A stretch of 64,000 bases of DNA from Oribacterium sp. (GCA_004554245.1 SFND01000001.1:124001-188000), one strand, 5' to 3'; counted from the first letter of the stretch, positions 25,277 through 33,592 are shown. A program made the numbers and translations. The notes: a model not told the origin generated them from the letters alone.

Positions 25277-25509
25277 AAAAAGGAAACCGGAGGACTGTCT
25301 CCAGAAACCTTTAAGCTGAGGACGTGAAAAAAACAGAATCGGACCTTTTAGAGGCAGTTAGACATTTTTCCTAAGCACCCTCTGCAACGCGGAGTTCCCA
25401 TCAAGGGAACTCCGTCGATTGCAGAGGGCTTACTGCCTCTTAAAGGTCCGATTCTAGTTTTTTCCGCCGCAGGCGACCAGGTCTTCGGAGACCGCCCTCC
25501 GGTTTTTTA
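25277..25509. repeat. Large nested palindrome 2 (ilvE-hemW gap)
   Basis: Same plan as palindrome 1 but inverted: outer GGAAACCGGAGG/CCCTCCGGTTTT arms, a 24-bp stem (25335-25358 with 25432-25455) with a single T-T mismatch at the same position as the A-A mismatch of copy 1, CCCTCTGCAA/TTGCAGAGGG (25378-25387 with 25419-25428) and a perfect 10-bp tip (CGGAGTTCCC/GGGAACTCCG) with a five-base loop. It reaches into the hemW stop codon and may also end transcription of the convergent genes. Confidence 0.85.
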
Positions 25510-26697
25510 GTCCAGCAGGAAATCGCTGAGGATGAAATTCGAGACGTCCATACCGCGCTCGGAAAAACGGTAGCGGTAGCCTTCGTGGATCAGAAGGCCT
25601 TCGTCGGTGTAGCGTTGCAGCTGCTCGCCGAAGACGGAATGAATATCGACCTGGAAGCGGGTCTTGAACTCGACCTCGGAGATACCAGCGGTGCGGCGAA
25701 GCCCGAGAAACATAAACTCCTCCATCTGATCCTGCACGCGCTGTGTTGCATGCTCCGCGTGCAGTGTCGGGCAGCCCTGCTGAAGTTCTGAAGCCATGTC
25801 GAGTGCGAGGTACTGCGGAAAGCTTCGGAGATTGCTCCAGCGTTCGCCCTGGAAGCAGGAGGCAGCACCGAGACCGAAGCCGAGGTAAGGGATACCGGAC
25901 CAGTAACCGTAGTTATGTCGGCATTCGTAGCCCGGCTTTGCATAGTTCGAGACCTCGTAGCGCTGGTAGCCGTAGCGCTCCGTCATCTCGCGGGTCAGCG
26001 CGTCGATGGCGGCCTGCGTATCCTCTGAAGGAAGTGCCAGCGTACCGGCCTCCTGCATTGCCCGAAACGGCGTCCCCTCCTCGACGATGAGGTTATAGAT
26101 CGAGACATGCTCCGGCTTCAGCATGAGCACATGGCGGAGCGTCTCGCGCCAGGACTTCTCGGTCTGCCCCGGGATCTCGTCGATGAGGTCGATGTTGATG
26201 TTCCGGAAGCCCTCCATCCGCGCACTCTGGTAGCACTTCAGGAAGTCCTCGAAGAGGTGGAGACGGCCGAGGGTGCGGAGCTCGTCGTTGTCGGCGGACT
26301 GGAGACCGATGGACAGACGGTTGATGCCGGCGTCGCGGTAGGCCGCAAATTTATACGCGATGGTCGAGGCCGGGTTACACTCGATGGTGATTTCGGCGCA
26401 CGGACGGACGGTATAGAAGCGGCGGATGTAATACATGATGCGTGAGATGTACTTCGGATCCAGCAGTGACGGAGTACCGCCGCCGATGAAGATGGTCGAG
26501 ATCTCGTAGCTCGTCGCCAGCGCGGCACTTTCCCGAATCTCTGCACAGAGCTGATCGATGTAGGGTCCGTGCTCCGTTTCTTTCATCGGAAAAGAGAGGA
26601 AATCACAGTAATTGCACTTTCGTGCGCAGAATGGGATGTGGATGTACAGCTCGAGCTGCTGATGGTCGTTTGAATCGATAATCTTGTTGTCCAGCAT
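25507..26697 (-). CDS. hemW: Radical SAM haem chaperone HemW
   Basis: Coproporphyrinogen-oxidase-like radical SAM protein, now regarded as a haem chaperone. The 396 residues have the cluster motif CARKCNYCDF (about 23-32, CxxxCxxC plus the extra Cys lacking in true HemN type arrangements), FIGGGTPSLLD, IECNP, NRLSIGLQS and the C-terminal GIPYLGFGLGAASC and HemN_C region (EEFMFLGLRRTAGIS). AGGAGA precedes the ATG. In many Firmicutes hemW sits between lepA and hrcA; here it is still in that neighbourhood but on the opposite strand. Confidence 0.93.
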   Translation of the reverse strand: MLDNKIIDSNDHQQLELYIHIPFCARKCNYCDFLSFPMKETEHGPYIDQLCAEIRESAALATSYEISTIFIGGGTPSLLDPKYISRIMYYIRRFYTVRPCAEITIECNPASTIAYKFAAYRDAGINRLSIGLQSADNDELRTLGRLHLFEDFLKCYQSARMEGFRNINIDLIDEIPGQTEKSWRETLRHVLMLKPEHVSIYNLIVEEGTPFRAMQEAGTLALPSEDTQAAIDALTREMTERYGYQRYEVSNYAKPGYECRHNYGYWSGIPYLGFGLGAASCFQGERWSNLRSFPQYLALDMASELQQGCPTLHAEHATQRVQDQMEEFMFLGLRRTAGISEVEFKTRFQVDIHSVFGEQLQRYTDEGLLIHEGYRYRFSERGMDVSNFILSDFLLD

Positions 26698-26724
26698 GGT
26701 TTTCTCCTGAAAAATCTAAAGAAT

Positions 26725-26753
26725 AATGTAACATAAGCGCCGGATTTCTGCAA
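26725..26753 (-). promoter_or_regulatory. Promoter of hemW
   Basis: On the minus strand TTGCAG (complement of 26748-26753), 17 bases, TACATT (complement of 26725-26730). Confidence 0.5.
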
Positions 26754-26787
26754 TTCACGTTCATGCGCATAACAGCCATACAAAAAA

Positions 26788-26805
26788 GACATGCGCGCGC
26801 ATGTC
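26788..26805. promoter_or_regulatory. Perfect 18-bp palindrome upstream of putP
   Basis: GACATGCGCGCGCATGTC is fully self-complementary and ends nine bases before the putP -35. It lies between divergent hemW and putP and is a candidate operator for an unidentified regulator. Confidence 0.5.
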
Positions 26806-26814
26806 CTATTCTCC

Positions 26815-26843
26815 TTGCAATCTTTCCTTTGAAGGGGTATGAT
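26815..26843 (+). promoter_or_regulatory. Promoter of putP
   Basis: TTGCAA (26815-26820), 17 bases, TATGAT (26838-26843). Confidence 0.7.
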
Positions 26844-26947
26844 CATACACATATTTTTTGTTGGGAGAACGCGGCCTTTTTGCACGCTTTCATGCGTTGC
26901 CTCGAAAAAGAACGACGGACTTCCTGTATTAAAGAGAGGTAAGAAAG

Positions 26948-28489
26948 ATGACAGTAGCACAGATCGGAATGATGGTAGCCATGGTCCTGTACCTGGTCGG
27001 CATGCTCTTCATCGGATTCAAGGTATCCGATAAGAATGCGACGGCGGGGGACTTTTTCCTGGGCGGTCGTTCCCTGGGCCCCTTTGTGACGGCGATGTCG
27101 GCAGAGGCGTCGGATATGTCCTCCTGGCTGCTCATGGGCCTTCCGGGCCTCGCGTATCTCAGCGGCATCTCGGATCCGGGCTGGACCGCCATCGGTCTCG
27201 CACTCGGTACCTATATCAACTGGCTCGTCGTTGCGAAGCGTATCCGTATCTATACCGAGGTCAATGACTCCATCACGATTCCGGAGTTCTTCTCAAACCG
27301 TTATAATGACCGGAAGAAGATCCTGACCCTGATTGCGGCGGTGGTGATCGTTATTTTCTTTATCCCGTATACGGCGTCCGGCTTTGCTGCCTGCGGTAAG
27401 CTCTTCGGCAGTCTCTTCGGTGCAGACTATCATGTGGCGATGATCGCGAGTGCCTTCGTCATCGTCGGCTACACTTCCCTCGGCGGATTCCTCGCAGCGT
27501 CAACCACGGACTTCATCCAGAGCATCGTCATGTCGCTCGCACTTCTGATCGTCCTCGTCTTCGGTGTGCACAGAGCGGGTGGTTTCGCGGCCGTTCTCCA
27601 GAACGCATCTGGACTCAGTGGCTACCTCGATATGCTGCTGGTGTATGATCCGACGAGCGGGACCTCCAGCCCATACAGTCTCATCACCATCGTTTCGACG
27701 CTGGCATGGGGCCTCGGCTACTTCGGTATGCCGCATATCCTGCTTCGCTTCATGGCGATCGGTGATGATAAGAAGCTGAAGCTCTCGAGACGGATCGCGT
27801 CCGTATGGGTGGTGATCTCGATGAGCGTGGCGATCTTCATCGGTATCGTCGGCCTCGGTATGACGGCGGCCGGCGCGATCCCGAGCCTCGGCGGCAACCA
27901 GTCGGAGACCATCATCGTCGAGATCGCGAAGCTGCTTGCAACCCATGGCGTCCTGCCGGCACTGATCGCCGGTGTCGTCCTGTCCGGTATTCTGGCATCG
28001 ACCATGTCGACCGCGGATTCACAGCTGCTTGCAGCGTCGAGCTCCATCGCAAACGATATTCTGACCGATGTGCTGCACATTCATCTCGATGAGAAGCAGC
28101 TTCTGTACGTGGCGCGTGTCTGCCTCCTGATGATCGCCGGTCTTTCCATCGGTATCGCATGGAATCCGGACAGCTCGGTTTTCCAGATCGTATCCTTCGC
28201 ATGGGCGGGCTTCGGTGCTTCCTTCGGACCGGTCGTTCTCCTCGCGCTCTTCTGGAGACGCTCCAACAAGTATGGTGCGACCGCCGGTATGATCGCGGGT
28301 GGGTTCATGGTCTTCTTCTGGAAGTACAGCATCCGTCCGCTGGGCGGTCTCTGGAACATCTATGAGCTGCTTCCGGCCTTCCTTGTGGCGATTCTCGTGA
28401 ACATCCTCGTGAGCCTCGCGACGCCGGCACCGAATGCAGAGGTGACCGCGGACTATGATGAGGTTCAGAAGCGCATTCGGAACCACTGA
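26948..28489 (+). CDS. putP: Sodium/proline symporter (SSS family)
   Basis: Inner membrane Na+-coupled proline importer, 513 residues with about 13 hydrophobic helices. PutP hallmarks include FFLGGRSLGPFVTAMSAEASDMSSW (quoted as the stretch around residues 36-60), the sodium/proline site region in WLLMGLPG, EFFSNRYND and the SSS motif GYFGMPHILLRFMAI, plus LASTMSTADSQLLAASS late in the protein. AGAGAGGT precedes the ATG. No proline catabolic gene is adjacent, so nutrient uptake or osmoprotection are both open. Confidence 0.92.
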   Translation: MTVAQIGMMVAMVLYLVGMLFIGFKVSDKNATAGDFFLGGRSLGPFVTAMSAEASDMSSWLLMGLPGLAYLSGISDPGWTAIGLALGTYINWLVVAKRIRIYTEVNDSITIPEFFSNRYNDRKKILTLIAAVVIVIFFIPYTASGFAACGKLFGSLFGADYHVAMIASAFVIVGYTSLGGFLAASTTDFIQSIVMSLALLIVLVFGVHRAGGFAAVLQNASGLSGYLDMLLVYDPTSGTSSPYSLITIVSTLAWGLGYFGMPHILLRFMAIGDDKKLKLSRRIASVWVVISMSVAIFIGIVGLGMTAAGAIPSLGGNQSETIIVEIAKLLATHGVLPALIAGVVLSGILASTMSTADSQLLAASSSIANDILTDVLHIHLDEKQLLYVARVCLLMIAGLSIGIAWNPDSSVFQIVSFAWAGFGASFGPVVLLALFWRRSNKYGATAGMIAGGFMVFFWKYSIRPLGGLWNIYELLPAFLVAILVNILVSLATPAPNAEVTADYDEVQKRIRNH

Positions 28490-28514
28490 TTCAGCATTCC
28501 ATAAATTGAGACTG

Positions 28515-28621
28515 GGCCAATGCTTCTGTCGTGCTATAATGGTGGCACGCAAGGCATTGGCCTTATTTTGTATTCGGAAAATGAAACGGGACAGGATGAT
28601 GTGACGTCGGAGGCATTGGCC
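28515..28621 (+). other. Hairpin region with alternative partners between putP and holA
   Basis: GGCCAATGC (28515-28523) can pair with GCATTGGCC at 28554-28562, giving a terminator-like hairpin followed by TTATTTT, or with an identical second copy at 28613-28621 next to the holA ribosome site. The holA -10 sits in the loop of the first hairpin. Confidence 0.55.
28532..28540 (+). promoter_or_regulatory. Extended -10 promoter of holA
   Basis: TGCTATAAT at 28532-28540 is a perfect extended -10; no good -35 is evident. Confidence 0.5.
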
Positions 28622-28646
28622 TCCATACAGGGAGAGAAAAGGAACG

Positions 28647-29663
28647 ATGGCGTACGGAAAGAAAGAGTCGAAAACGGAATATCTGGCACTGAATGAGGAT
28701 CTGAAGGCGCTTCGCTTTCGGCCCTGCTACCTGCTCTACGGTTCGGAGGAGTATCTGAAGCTTTCTTATAAGAAACAGTTCCGTGCGGCCTTCGGCGGCG
28801 AGGAGGGGATGGCCTATACGTTTTATGATGGTGCACCGGATGTGCAGGAGCTGATCGATCTTCTGAATACGATTCCGTTTACCTTCGGAGAGAACACGGG
28901 GCGGCTCGTGATCATCAGCGGCAGTGAATGGTTCAAGAAGCCGGCACCGGAGAAGCTGCTGCACTATCTCGAGGATAGCGCGCACTATCCGGATACGGCA
29001 CATCTCATGTTCATCGAGGGTGAGATCGATAAGCGCAGTAAGCTCTATAAGCTCGTGCAGAAGAACGGCTTCGCCTGTGAGCTCGGGGAGCAGGACCGCG
29101 CACAGCTCGGTCGCTGGGCGGCGCGGTATCTTACGATGGCGGGGAAGAAGATCCGGAATTCGACGATGGAGCTTTTCCTCGATAAGACCGGCACCAGCAT
29201 GGATAACATCGCTTCAGAGATGGAGAAGCTGATCGCCTATACTGGTGTGCGGGACGTCATCGAGGACAGTGATGTCGAGGCGATCTGCTCGCAGAATGTC
29301 GAGGATCGTGTGTTTGACATGGTGTCTGAGATGGGACTCGGGCATACGAAGAAGGCGCTTCAGTACTACCGGGATCTGCTGACGCTGCAGGAGGCACCGA
29401 TGCGTCTTTTGCATCTCATGCGCCGGAACTTCAATCAGCTGCTGCTCGCACGTGAGGCGATGGACAGGGATATGAGCGCCCAGGAAGCGGCGGCGTATGT
29501 CGGTGTGAGTCCGTGGATCTACCGGAAGCTCACGGATCAGGCGCGGCAGTACTCACGCCATGGTATCGAGGACTATATCCGACGCTTCTATGAATATGAT
29601 GAAGCCATCAAGAGTGGGAATCTGACGGACCAGATGGCCGTCGAGCTGCTGCTCACCACGTAA
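28647..29663 (+). CDS. holA: DNA polymerase III delta subunit
   Basis: Clamp-loader subunit that opens the beta sliding clamp. At 338 residues it fits the family; visible are PCYLLYGSEEYLKLSYKK (about 30-47), a central GEIDKRSKLYKLVQKNG, ELGEQDRAQLGRWAARYL and the conserved C-terminal LLTLQEAPMRLLHLMRRNFNQLL and VSPWIYRKLTDQARQYS. AAAAGGA precedes the ATG. In Firmicutes holA usually precedes rpsT and follows comEC; here putP and others lie between, so the cluster has been rearranged. Confidence 0.9.
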   Translation: MAYGKKESKTEYLALNEDLKALRFRPCYLLYGSEEYLKLSYKKQFRAAFGGEEGMAYTFYDGAPDVQELIDLLNTIPFTFGENTGRLVIISGSEWFKKPAPEKLLHYLEDSAHYPDTAHLMFIEGEIDKRSKLYKLVQKNGFACELGEQDRAQLGRWAARYLTMAGKKIRNSTMELFLDKTGTSMDNIASEMEKLIAYTGVRDVIEDSDVEAICSQNVEDRVFDMVSEMGLGHTKKALQYYRDLLTLQEAPMRLLHLMRRNFNQLLLAREAMDRDMSAQEAAAYVGVSPWIYRKLTDQARQYSRHGIEDYIRRFYEYDEAIKSGNLTDQMAVELLLTT

Positions 29664-29683
29664 GACCGACAGAAAAACGTAAG

Positions 29684-29712
29684 TTGACGGTTTTTCAGAT
29701 CTGTATTATGGT
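29684..29712 (+). promoter_or_regulatory. Promoter of the first 3D-domain gene
   Basis: TTGACG (29684-29689), 17 bases, TATGGT (29707-29712), giving a leader of about 90 bases. Confidence 0.55.
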
Positions 29713-29811
29713 TCTTATAGTAATCGTGCACAAAGTGGGAGATTTCTGTGGAAAAAACACAGTTTCTACCTGAAAAGTGCACCCGACTCCCTTATTTTCA
29801 GGAGGAAAAGG

Positions 29812-30630
29812 ATGAAAAAGAATCATGTGTGGAGGACGCTTCTGACCATCTGCCTCGCCACCTGCTTTGCGATACCTGCATGGGCGGAAGCGCAGGTCGG
29901 TCCGGCATGGGTGGATGGCGTTTCCATCAGTGAGCTGAGTCAGTCGACTTATTACACAGGCACGATGAACCCGCAGGATACAACGACGACAGATGGTGCA
30001 GAAAGGCCGGTTCTGGTGACCGCGCGAAGCGGACGCAAGGGAAAAAGTACCACTACGCCGGCTGCGGAGAGCACGACCGTGACGACAGGGACAGCGTCAT
30101 CTGCAGAGAGCCCGGCGCCGGTTGCGAATGCTTCTTCAGGAAGCGCGATCGCGACGACGGCAGCAGCGGGCAGCGCGACGGATCCGTCCACAGCACTGCA
30201 GGAGAAACTGGCGGCAGAGCAGGCGGAGGCAGCGGACCTGGCGGCACAGATCGCACAGGAGGAAGCAGCGGCGAGCGTCGGTACGCGCACAGGCGAAACA
30301 CCGATCGGGGCTGTCGTGACCGAGGAGTCCACGAAGTATACGAAGGGCAGCTCCCTCGGCATCTTCCAGATCACCGGCTACTACGGAAACGGAAAAACCA
30401 ATTCCGGCACCTGGCCGAAGGCAGATCATACGATCGCGGCGGATACGACCATCCTGCCGATGGGGACGAAGGTTTTCATTCATCATACGGTGTATACGGT
30501 TGAGGATATCGGCAGTGCCGTGAAGGGAAATCTGATTGATATCTACTACAACAGCTACGAAGAAGCCTTCGGTGTGACCGCCCTCGGACACCGTTTCGCA
30601 GAGGTTTTTGTGGCCGTTCCGAAGAGCTGA
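29812..30630 (+). CDS. Secreted 3D-domain protein with Ala/Thr-rich linker
   Basis: Probable cell-wall protein, 272 residues. A signal peptide (MKKNHVWRTLLTICLATCFAIPAWA) is followed by a long low-complexity linker rich in Ala, Thr and Ser (about 60-160) and a C-terminal 3D domain, the double-psi barrel named after three conserved aspartates and found in MltA- and resuscitation-type lytic enzymes. The aspartates are in AADTTILPMG, VEDIG and LIDIYY. The cysteine pairs of its neighbour are absent (TGYYGNGKTNSG instead of TGYCPCARC). AGGAGGA precedes the ATG. Peptidoglycan cleavage is family inference. Confidence 0.82.
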   Translation: MKKNHVWRTLLTICLATCFAIPAWAEAQVGPAWVDGVSISELSQSTYYTGTMNPQDTTTTDGAERPVLVTARSGRKGKSTTTPAAESTTVTTGTASSAESPAPVANASSGSAIATTAAAGSATDPSTALQEKLAAEQAEAADLAAQIAQEEAAASVGTRTGETPIGAVVTEESTKYTKGSSLGIFQITGYYGNGKTNSGTWPKADHTIAADTTILPMGTKVFIHHTVYTVEDIGSAVKGNLIDIYYNSYEEAFGVTALGHRFAEVFVAVPKS

Positions 30631-30786
30631 AGCGGGACATCGATCTCCTCGCGGATGCACGAAACAGGCGCTGAGATTCGTCCCGATACAGCTGCCGGAG
30701 CAAGACGAAACAGGGGGTGTTTTCATCCGTTTATTTCGGTCTTGAAGAGGACGCGGGAAGCTAAAAAACAGTAAAATAAAGACTTG
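30631..30786. other. Intergenic stretch after the first 3D-domain gene
   Basis: No gene, repeat or regulatory site recognised. Together with the two hairpins and promoter up to 31073 it makes a 443-base gap between the 3D-domain genes. Confidence 0.5.
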
Positions 30787-30832
30787 AAAAAAGTGAAAAA
30801 TCACACGCAAATGCGTGATTTTTCACTTTTTT
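30787..30832. terminator. Strong bidirectional terminator
   Basis: Perfect 18-bp inverted repeat (30787-30804 with 30815-30832) with an A run on the left and T run on the right, about 155 bases after the first 3D-domain gene. Confidence 0.9.
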
Positions 30833-30894
30833 AATTCTTACGATCTTATAAACTTTTTATAATCACACACTCGACTCTCCGATGAAATAATGCG

Positions 30895-30922
30895 CAGTCA
30901 TACGCGTATAAGCGTATGACTG
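30895..30922. other. Perfect 11-bp hairpin upstream of the second 3D-domain promoter
   Basis: CAGTCATACGC and GCGTATGACTG are exact inverted copies six bases apart, ending 13 bases before the -35. No T run follows; an operator is as likely as a terminator. Confidence 0.55.
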
Positions 30923-30935
30923 ATAGATGAGGGGC

Positions 30936-30965
30936 TTGACTTTTTTTTGGATTTGTCCGTATACT
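30936..30965 (+). promoter_or_regulatory. Promoter of the second 3D-domain gene
   Basis: TTGACT (30936-30941), 18 bases including a T tract, TATACT (30960-30965). The leader is about 100 bases. Confidence 0.75.
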
Positions 30966-31073
30966 TTCGTGCGTTGAGCTCGCTCCGATCCGGAGCTCTT
31001 CGTTCATGCCGGTTCATGTGAGAAAAAACGGAAAGAGAAGTTAGAGACACCGGCGCACACACAGGAGGTTATT

Positions 31074-31649
31074 TTGAGTTTAAATCTACAGAAGCAGAGA
31101 GGTATGATCGGGAAGATGATGCTGCTCATCGTACTGATGATTCTTACGATGGCGATGTCCATGCGTACGTATGCAGATGAGAGCGCAAGCTCCGGCGTTT
31201 ATGCATCTCAGAGCCTGGGCAATGTACTTTTCTTCAATACCAGCACCAACCCACACTTCACCACCGTACAGGAAACGTATGCTGCACAGGCAGTAGAAGA
31301 AGCGAAGCAGCAGCAGGCGACACCGTTGTCGGGACAGACGGTGACGATCGATGGCCGGCAGGCGACGCCGCTGGGGCGCTTCAAGCTGACAGGCTACTGC
31401 CCGTGCGCCAGATGCTCCGAGGGCTATGGTACACGTACCGCGACCGGCGCACGTGCGACTGCCGGCAGGACGGTTGCAGTCGACCCACGTGTGATTCCGT
31501 ATGGTACGCATCTTCTGATCAACGGCCATGAGTACGTCGCAGAGGACTGTGGCGGTGGAGTGCGTGGGGCACACATCGATGTGTTTTATAACACCCATGC
31601 GGAGGCGCGAAACATACTTGCGTATGCCGACGTATACGTCCTTCCGTAA
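31074..31649 (+). CDS. Secreted 3D-domain protein (YocH/YabE-like C-terminus)
   Basis: Probable peptidoglycan-active extracellular protein, 191 residues. A hydrophobic signal or anchor (about 11-30, ending TYADE) precedes a short linker and a full 3D domain: LTGYCPCARCSEGYGTRTATG, AVDPRVIPYGT, AEDCGGGVRGAHIDVFY, with the three aspartates. The CPCARC pair is common in Firmicutes 3D proteins. The TTG at 31074 was chosen as start because CAGGAGG lies six bases upstream; the next ATG (codon 11) lacks a site. It has its own promoter and a strong terminator. Confidence 0.85.
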   Translation: MSLNLQKQRGMIGKMMLLIVLMILTMAMSMRTYADESASSGVYASQSLGNVLFFNTSTNPHFTTVQETYAAQAVEEAKQQQATPLSGQTVTIDGRQATPLGRFKLTGYCPCARCSEGYGTRTATGARATAGRTVAVDPRVIPYGTHLLINGHEYVAEDCGGGVRGAHIDVFYNTHAEARNILAYADVYVLP

Positions 31650-31684
31650 GCGCCCTCGATTCGACGGGATTTAAAAAACAGAAT

Positions 31685-31740
31685 ATCGTGAAGAAGGGGA
31701 GCTGGCCATAGCGGTCGGCTCCCTTTCTTCACGATTTTTT
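31685..31740 (+). terminator. Terminator of the second 3D-domain gene
   Basis: An 18-bp stem with one mismatch (left arm from 31685, right arm to 31735) followed by a six-T run. It insulates the heat-shock operon. Confidence 0.92.
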
Positions 31741-31763
31741 CACAAATTCATCGAGGCTAATCC

Positions 31764-31791
31764 TTGACATCATTCCAAAATCGAGTAATAT
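31764..31791 (+). promoter_or_regulatory. Promoter of the hrcA-grpE-dnaK-dnaJ operon
   Basis: TTGACA (31764-31769), 16 bases, TAATAT (31786-31791), followed 12 bases later by CIRCE. Confidence 0.85.
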
Positions 31792-31803
31792 AGCAAATAG
31801 ATG

Positions 31804-31830
31804 TTAGCACTCCGATATTTCGAGTGCTAA
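31804..31830. promoter_or_regulatory. CIRCE operator
   Basis: TTAGCACTC-N9-GAGTGCTAA, the exact CIRCE consensus, placed just downstream of the promoter. HrcA binds it and represses the operon until heat shock titrates GroE. Confidence 0.98.
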
Positions 31831-31853
31831 CAGGCAAAGAGGAGGTGGCAGAG

Positions 31854-32891
31854 ATGGAGCTGGATCAGCGTAAGGTGGTCATCCTTACAACGATTATTAA
31901 AAACTATCTGGAGACCGGTGAACCGGTCGGCTCGCGTACGATCAGCAAGTATTCCGGACTCAGCCTTAGTTCTGCTACGATCCGTAACGAGATGAGCGAC
32001 CTCGAGGAAATGGGCTACATCATGCAGCCGCATACCTCCGCCGGTCGTATCCCGAGTGATAAGGGATACCGCTTCTATGTCGATCAGCTGATGGAGCATC
32101 ATCAGCATGAAATCGATGATGTGAAAACGGAGATGTTCGAGAAGGTCGATAAGCTGGAGACGACCCTGAAGCAGCTCGTAAAGAACCTGGCACAGGATAC
32201 TAACTACGCTGCGGTGGTCACCGAGCCGTCGATCCATACGAATAAGATCAAGTTCATCCAGACGTCGATCGTGGATGCGAGAAGAGTGCTTCTCGTCATC
32301 ATGATGCAGGGCAACATCGTTCGAACCGCAACGGTGATGCTGAGCGGACAGGATGAGCTGGACTTTAACCGTATGCTGAGTATCAACATGCTCCTGAACG
32401 ACACACTGGATGGCCTGAGTGGTGAAGAAATCACCGAGGGGCGGATCGGACAGATCCTCGCCCGGACACAGCATAAGGATGCAGTGGGTGCGATCCTTCA
32501 GGCAATCATCAACATACTGGATATCCGATCCGGGGATGCACGCATCTATACGTCCGGTGCTACGAATATTTTCAAGTATCCGGAGCTCACGGAGTCGGAC
32601 AATGCTTCCCGCCTTATCAATGCCTTCGAATCGAAGGATGAGCTCGCCGAGCTGGTCCATGAAGTGCAGGGAAACGAGCCGGAAAAGAAAAATCAGATTC
32701 AGGTATACATCGGCAGTGAATCGCCGATGGAAAACATGGCGGACTGCTCCGTGGTCACCGCAAATTACGAGCTCGGTAACGGGCTTCGAGGAACGATCGG
32801 TGTCATCGGACCGAAACGCATGGATTACGAAAAAGTGCTGGAGGTTCTCTCGAAGATTCAGGGAGAGATGGATCAGGCATTTCGGTCATAG
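31854..32891 (+). CDS. hrcA: Heat-inducible transcription repressor HrcA
   Basis: Repressor of class I heat-shock genes, binding CIRCE, 345 residues. Winged-helix N-terminus (RKVVILTTIIKNYLETGEPVGSRTIS, with SSATIRNEMSDLEEMGYI as recognition part) and a C-terminal GAF-like domain (RTATVMLSGQDELDF; GLRGTIGVIGPKRMDY). The ATG at 31854 follows AGGAGGTGG; a GTG at 31824 falls inside CIRCE and is rejected. First gene of the operon, so HrcA controls its own level. Confidence 0.97.
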   Translation: MELDQRKVVILTTIIKNYLETGEPVGSRTISKYSGLSLSSATIRNEMSDLEEMGYIMQPHTSAGRIPSDKGYRFYVDQLMEHHQHEIDDVKTEMFEKVDKLETTLKQLVKNLAQDTNYAAVVTEPSIHTNKIKFIQTSIVDARRVLLVIMMQGNIVRTATVMLSGQDELDFNRMLSINMLLNDTLDGLSGEEITEGRIGQILARTQHKDAVGAILQAIINILDIRSGDARIYTSGATNIFKYPELTESDNASRLINAFESKDELAELVHEVQGNEPEKKNQIQVYIGSESPMENMADCSVVTANYELGNGLRGTIGVIGPKRMDYEKVLEVLSKIQGEMDQAFRS

Positions 32892-32944
32892 AGATGTACA
32901 GAGAATGAACGGAACATCCGGACAGGATGTGATAGGAGGTTATC

Positions 32945-33592
32945 TTGATAGACGAAGAGTTAAAGAAGTCTTCTGAGGAGCAGGGCACCGAGGAGACCAA
33001 TGCAGGAAAGACGGCGGAGCAGGAAGCTCCGGCAGCAGATGCTGTGAAGGATACAGAAACGAAGGAAAGCAATGCAAAGGATGCCGGAGAGGCAGAGAGC
33101 GCTGAGCAGAGTGCGACACCGGAAGCTTCGGATGCAGAAACTGAAAAGCTGAAAAAGAAGTATGAGGACGCGCTGGCAGAGCAGAAGGATAAGTACATCC
33201 GCCTCTATGCCGAGTTTGATAATTACCGTAAGCGGACCGAGAAGGAGAAGTCACAGAACTTCGATTTCGGTGCACGAGAGGTCATCGAGAAGCTGCTTCC
33301 AGTGGTCGATAATTTCGAGCGTGCGCTCGGTACCGTCGATCCGGAGGATGAGGACGACGCCTTTACGAAGGGCGTACGCGGCATCTATAAGCAGCTTGAG
33401 AAGATGTTTGAGGACCTCGATGTAAAGGCCATTCCGGCGGAGGGCGAGAAGTTCGATCCGAACCTGCACAACGCCGTGATGACGGATACTGAGAGTGATG
33501 CCGAAGAGGATACGATCACCCAGGACCTGATGAAGGGCTATACCTACAAGGGCCAGGTGGTTCGTCACTCGATGGTCAAGGTTAAAAAATAA
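32945..33592 (+). CDS. grpE: Nucleotide exchange factor GrpE
   Basis: Cochaperone that releases ADP from DnaK. The 215 residues begin with a long acidic, Ala/Glu-rich, disordered segment (about 1-60), then the coiled coil (KKKYEDALAEQKDKYIRLYAEFDNYRKRTEKE, in part) and the beta-wing domain ending NAVMTDTESDAEEDTITQDLMKGYTYKGQVVRHSMVKV (in part). The start is TTG at 32945, placed by the TAGGAGG site just before it. GrpE separated from hrcA by 53 bases and from dnaK by 128 bases with RNA hairpins. Confidence 0.95.
   Translation: MIDEELKKSSEEQGTEETNAGKTAEQEAPAADAVKDTETKESNAKDAGEAESAEQSATPEASDAETEKLKKKYEDALAEQKDKYIRLYAEFDNYRKRTEKEKSQNFDFGAREVIEKLLPVVDNFERALGTVDPEDEDDAFTKGVRGIYKQLEKMFEDLDVKAIPAEGEKFDPNLHNAVMTDTESDAEEDTITQDLMKGYTYKGQVVRHSMVKVKK

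Noticed and set aside
31824..31853. GTG at 31824 as the hrcA start
   Set aside because: It falls inside CIRCE; the ATG at 31854 has an AGGAGGT site and gives the usual protein start.
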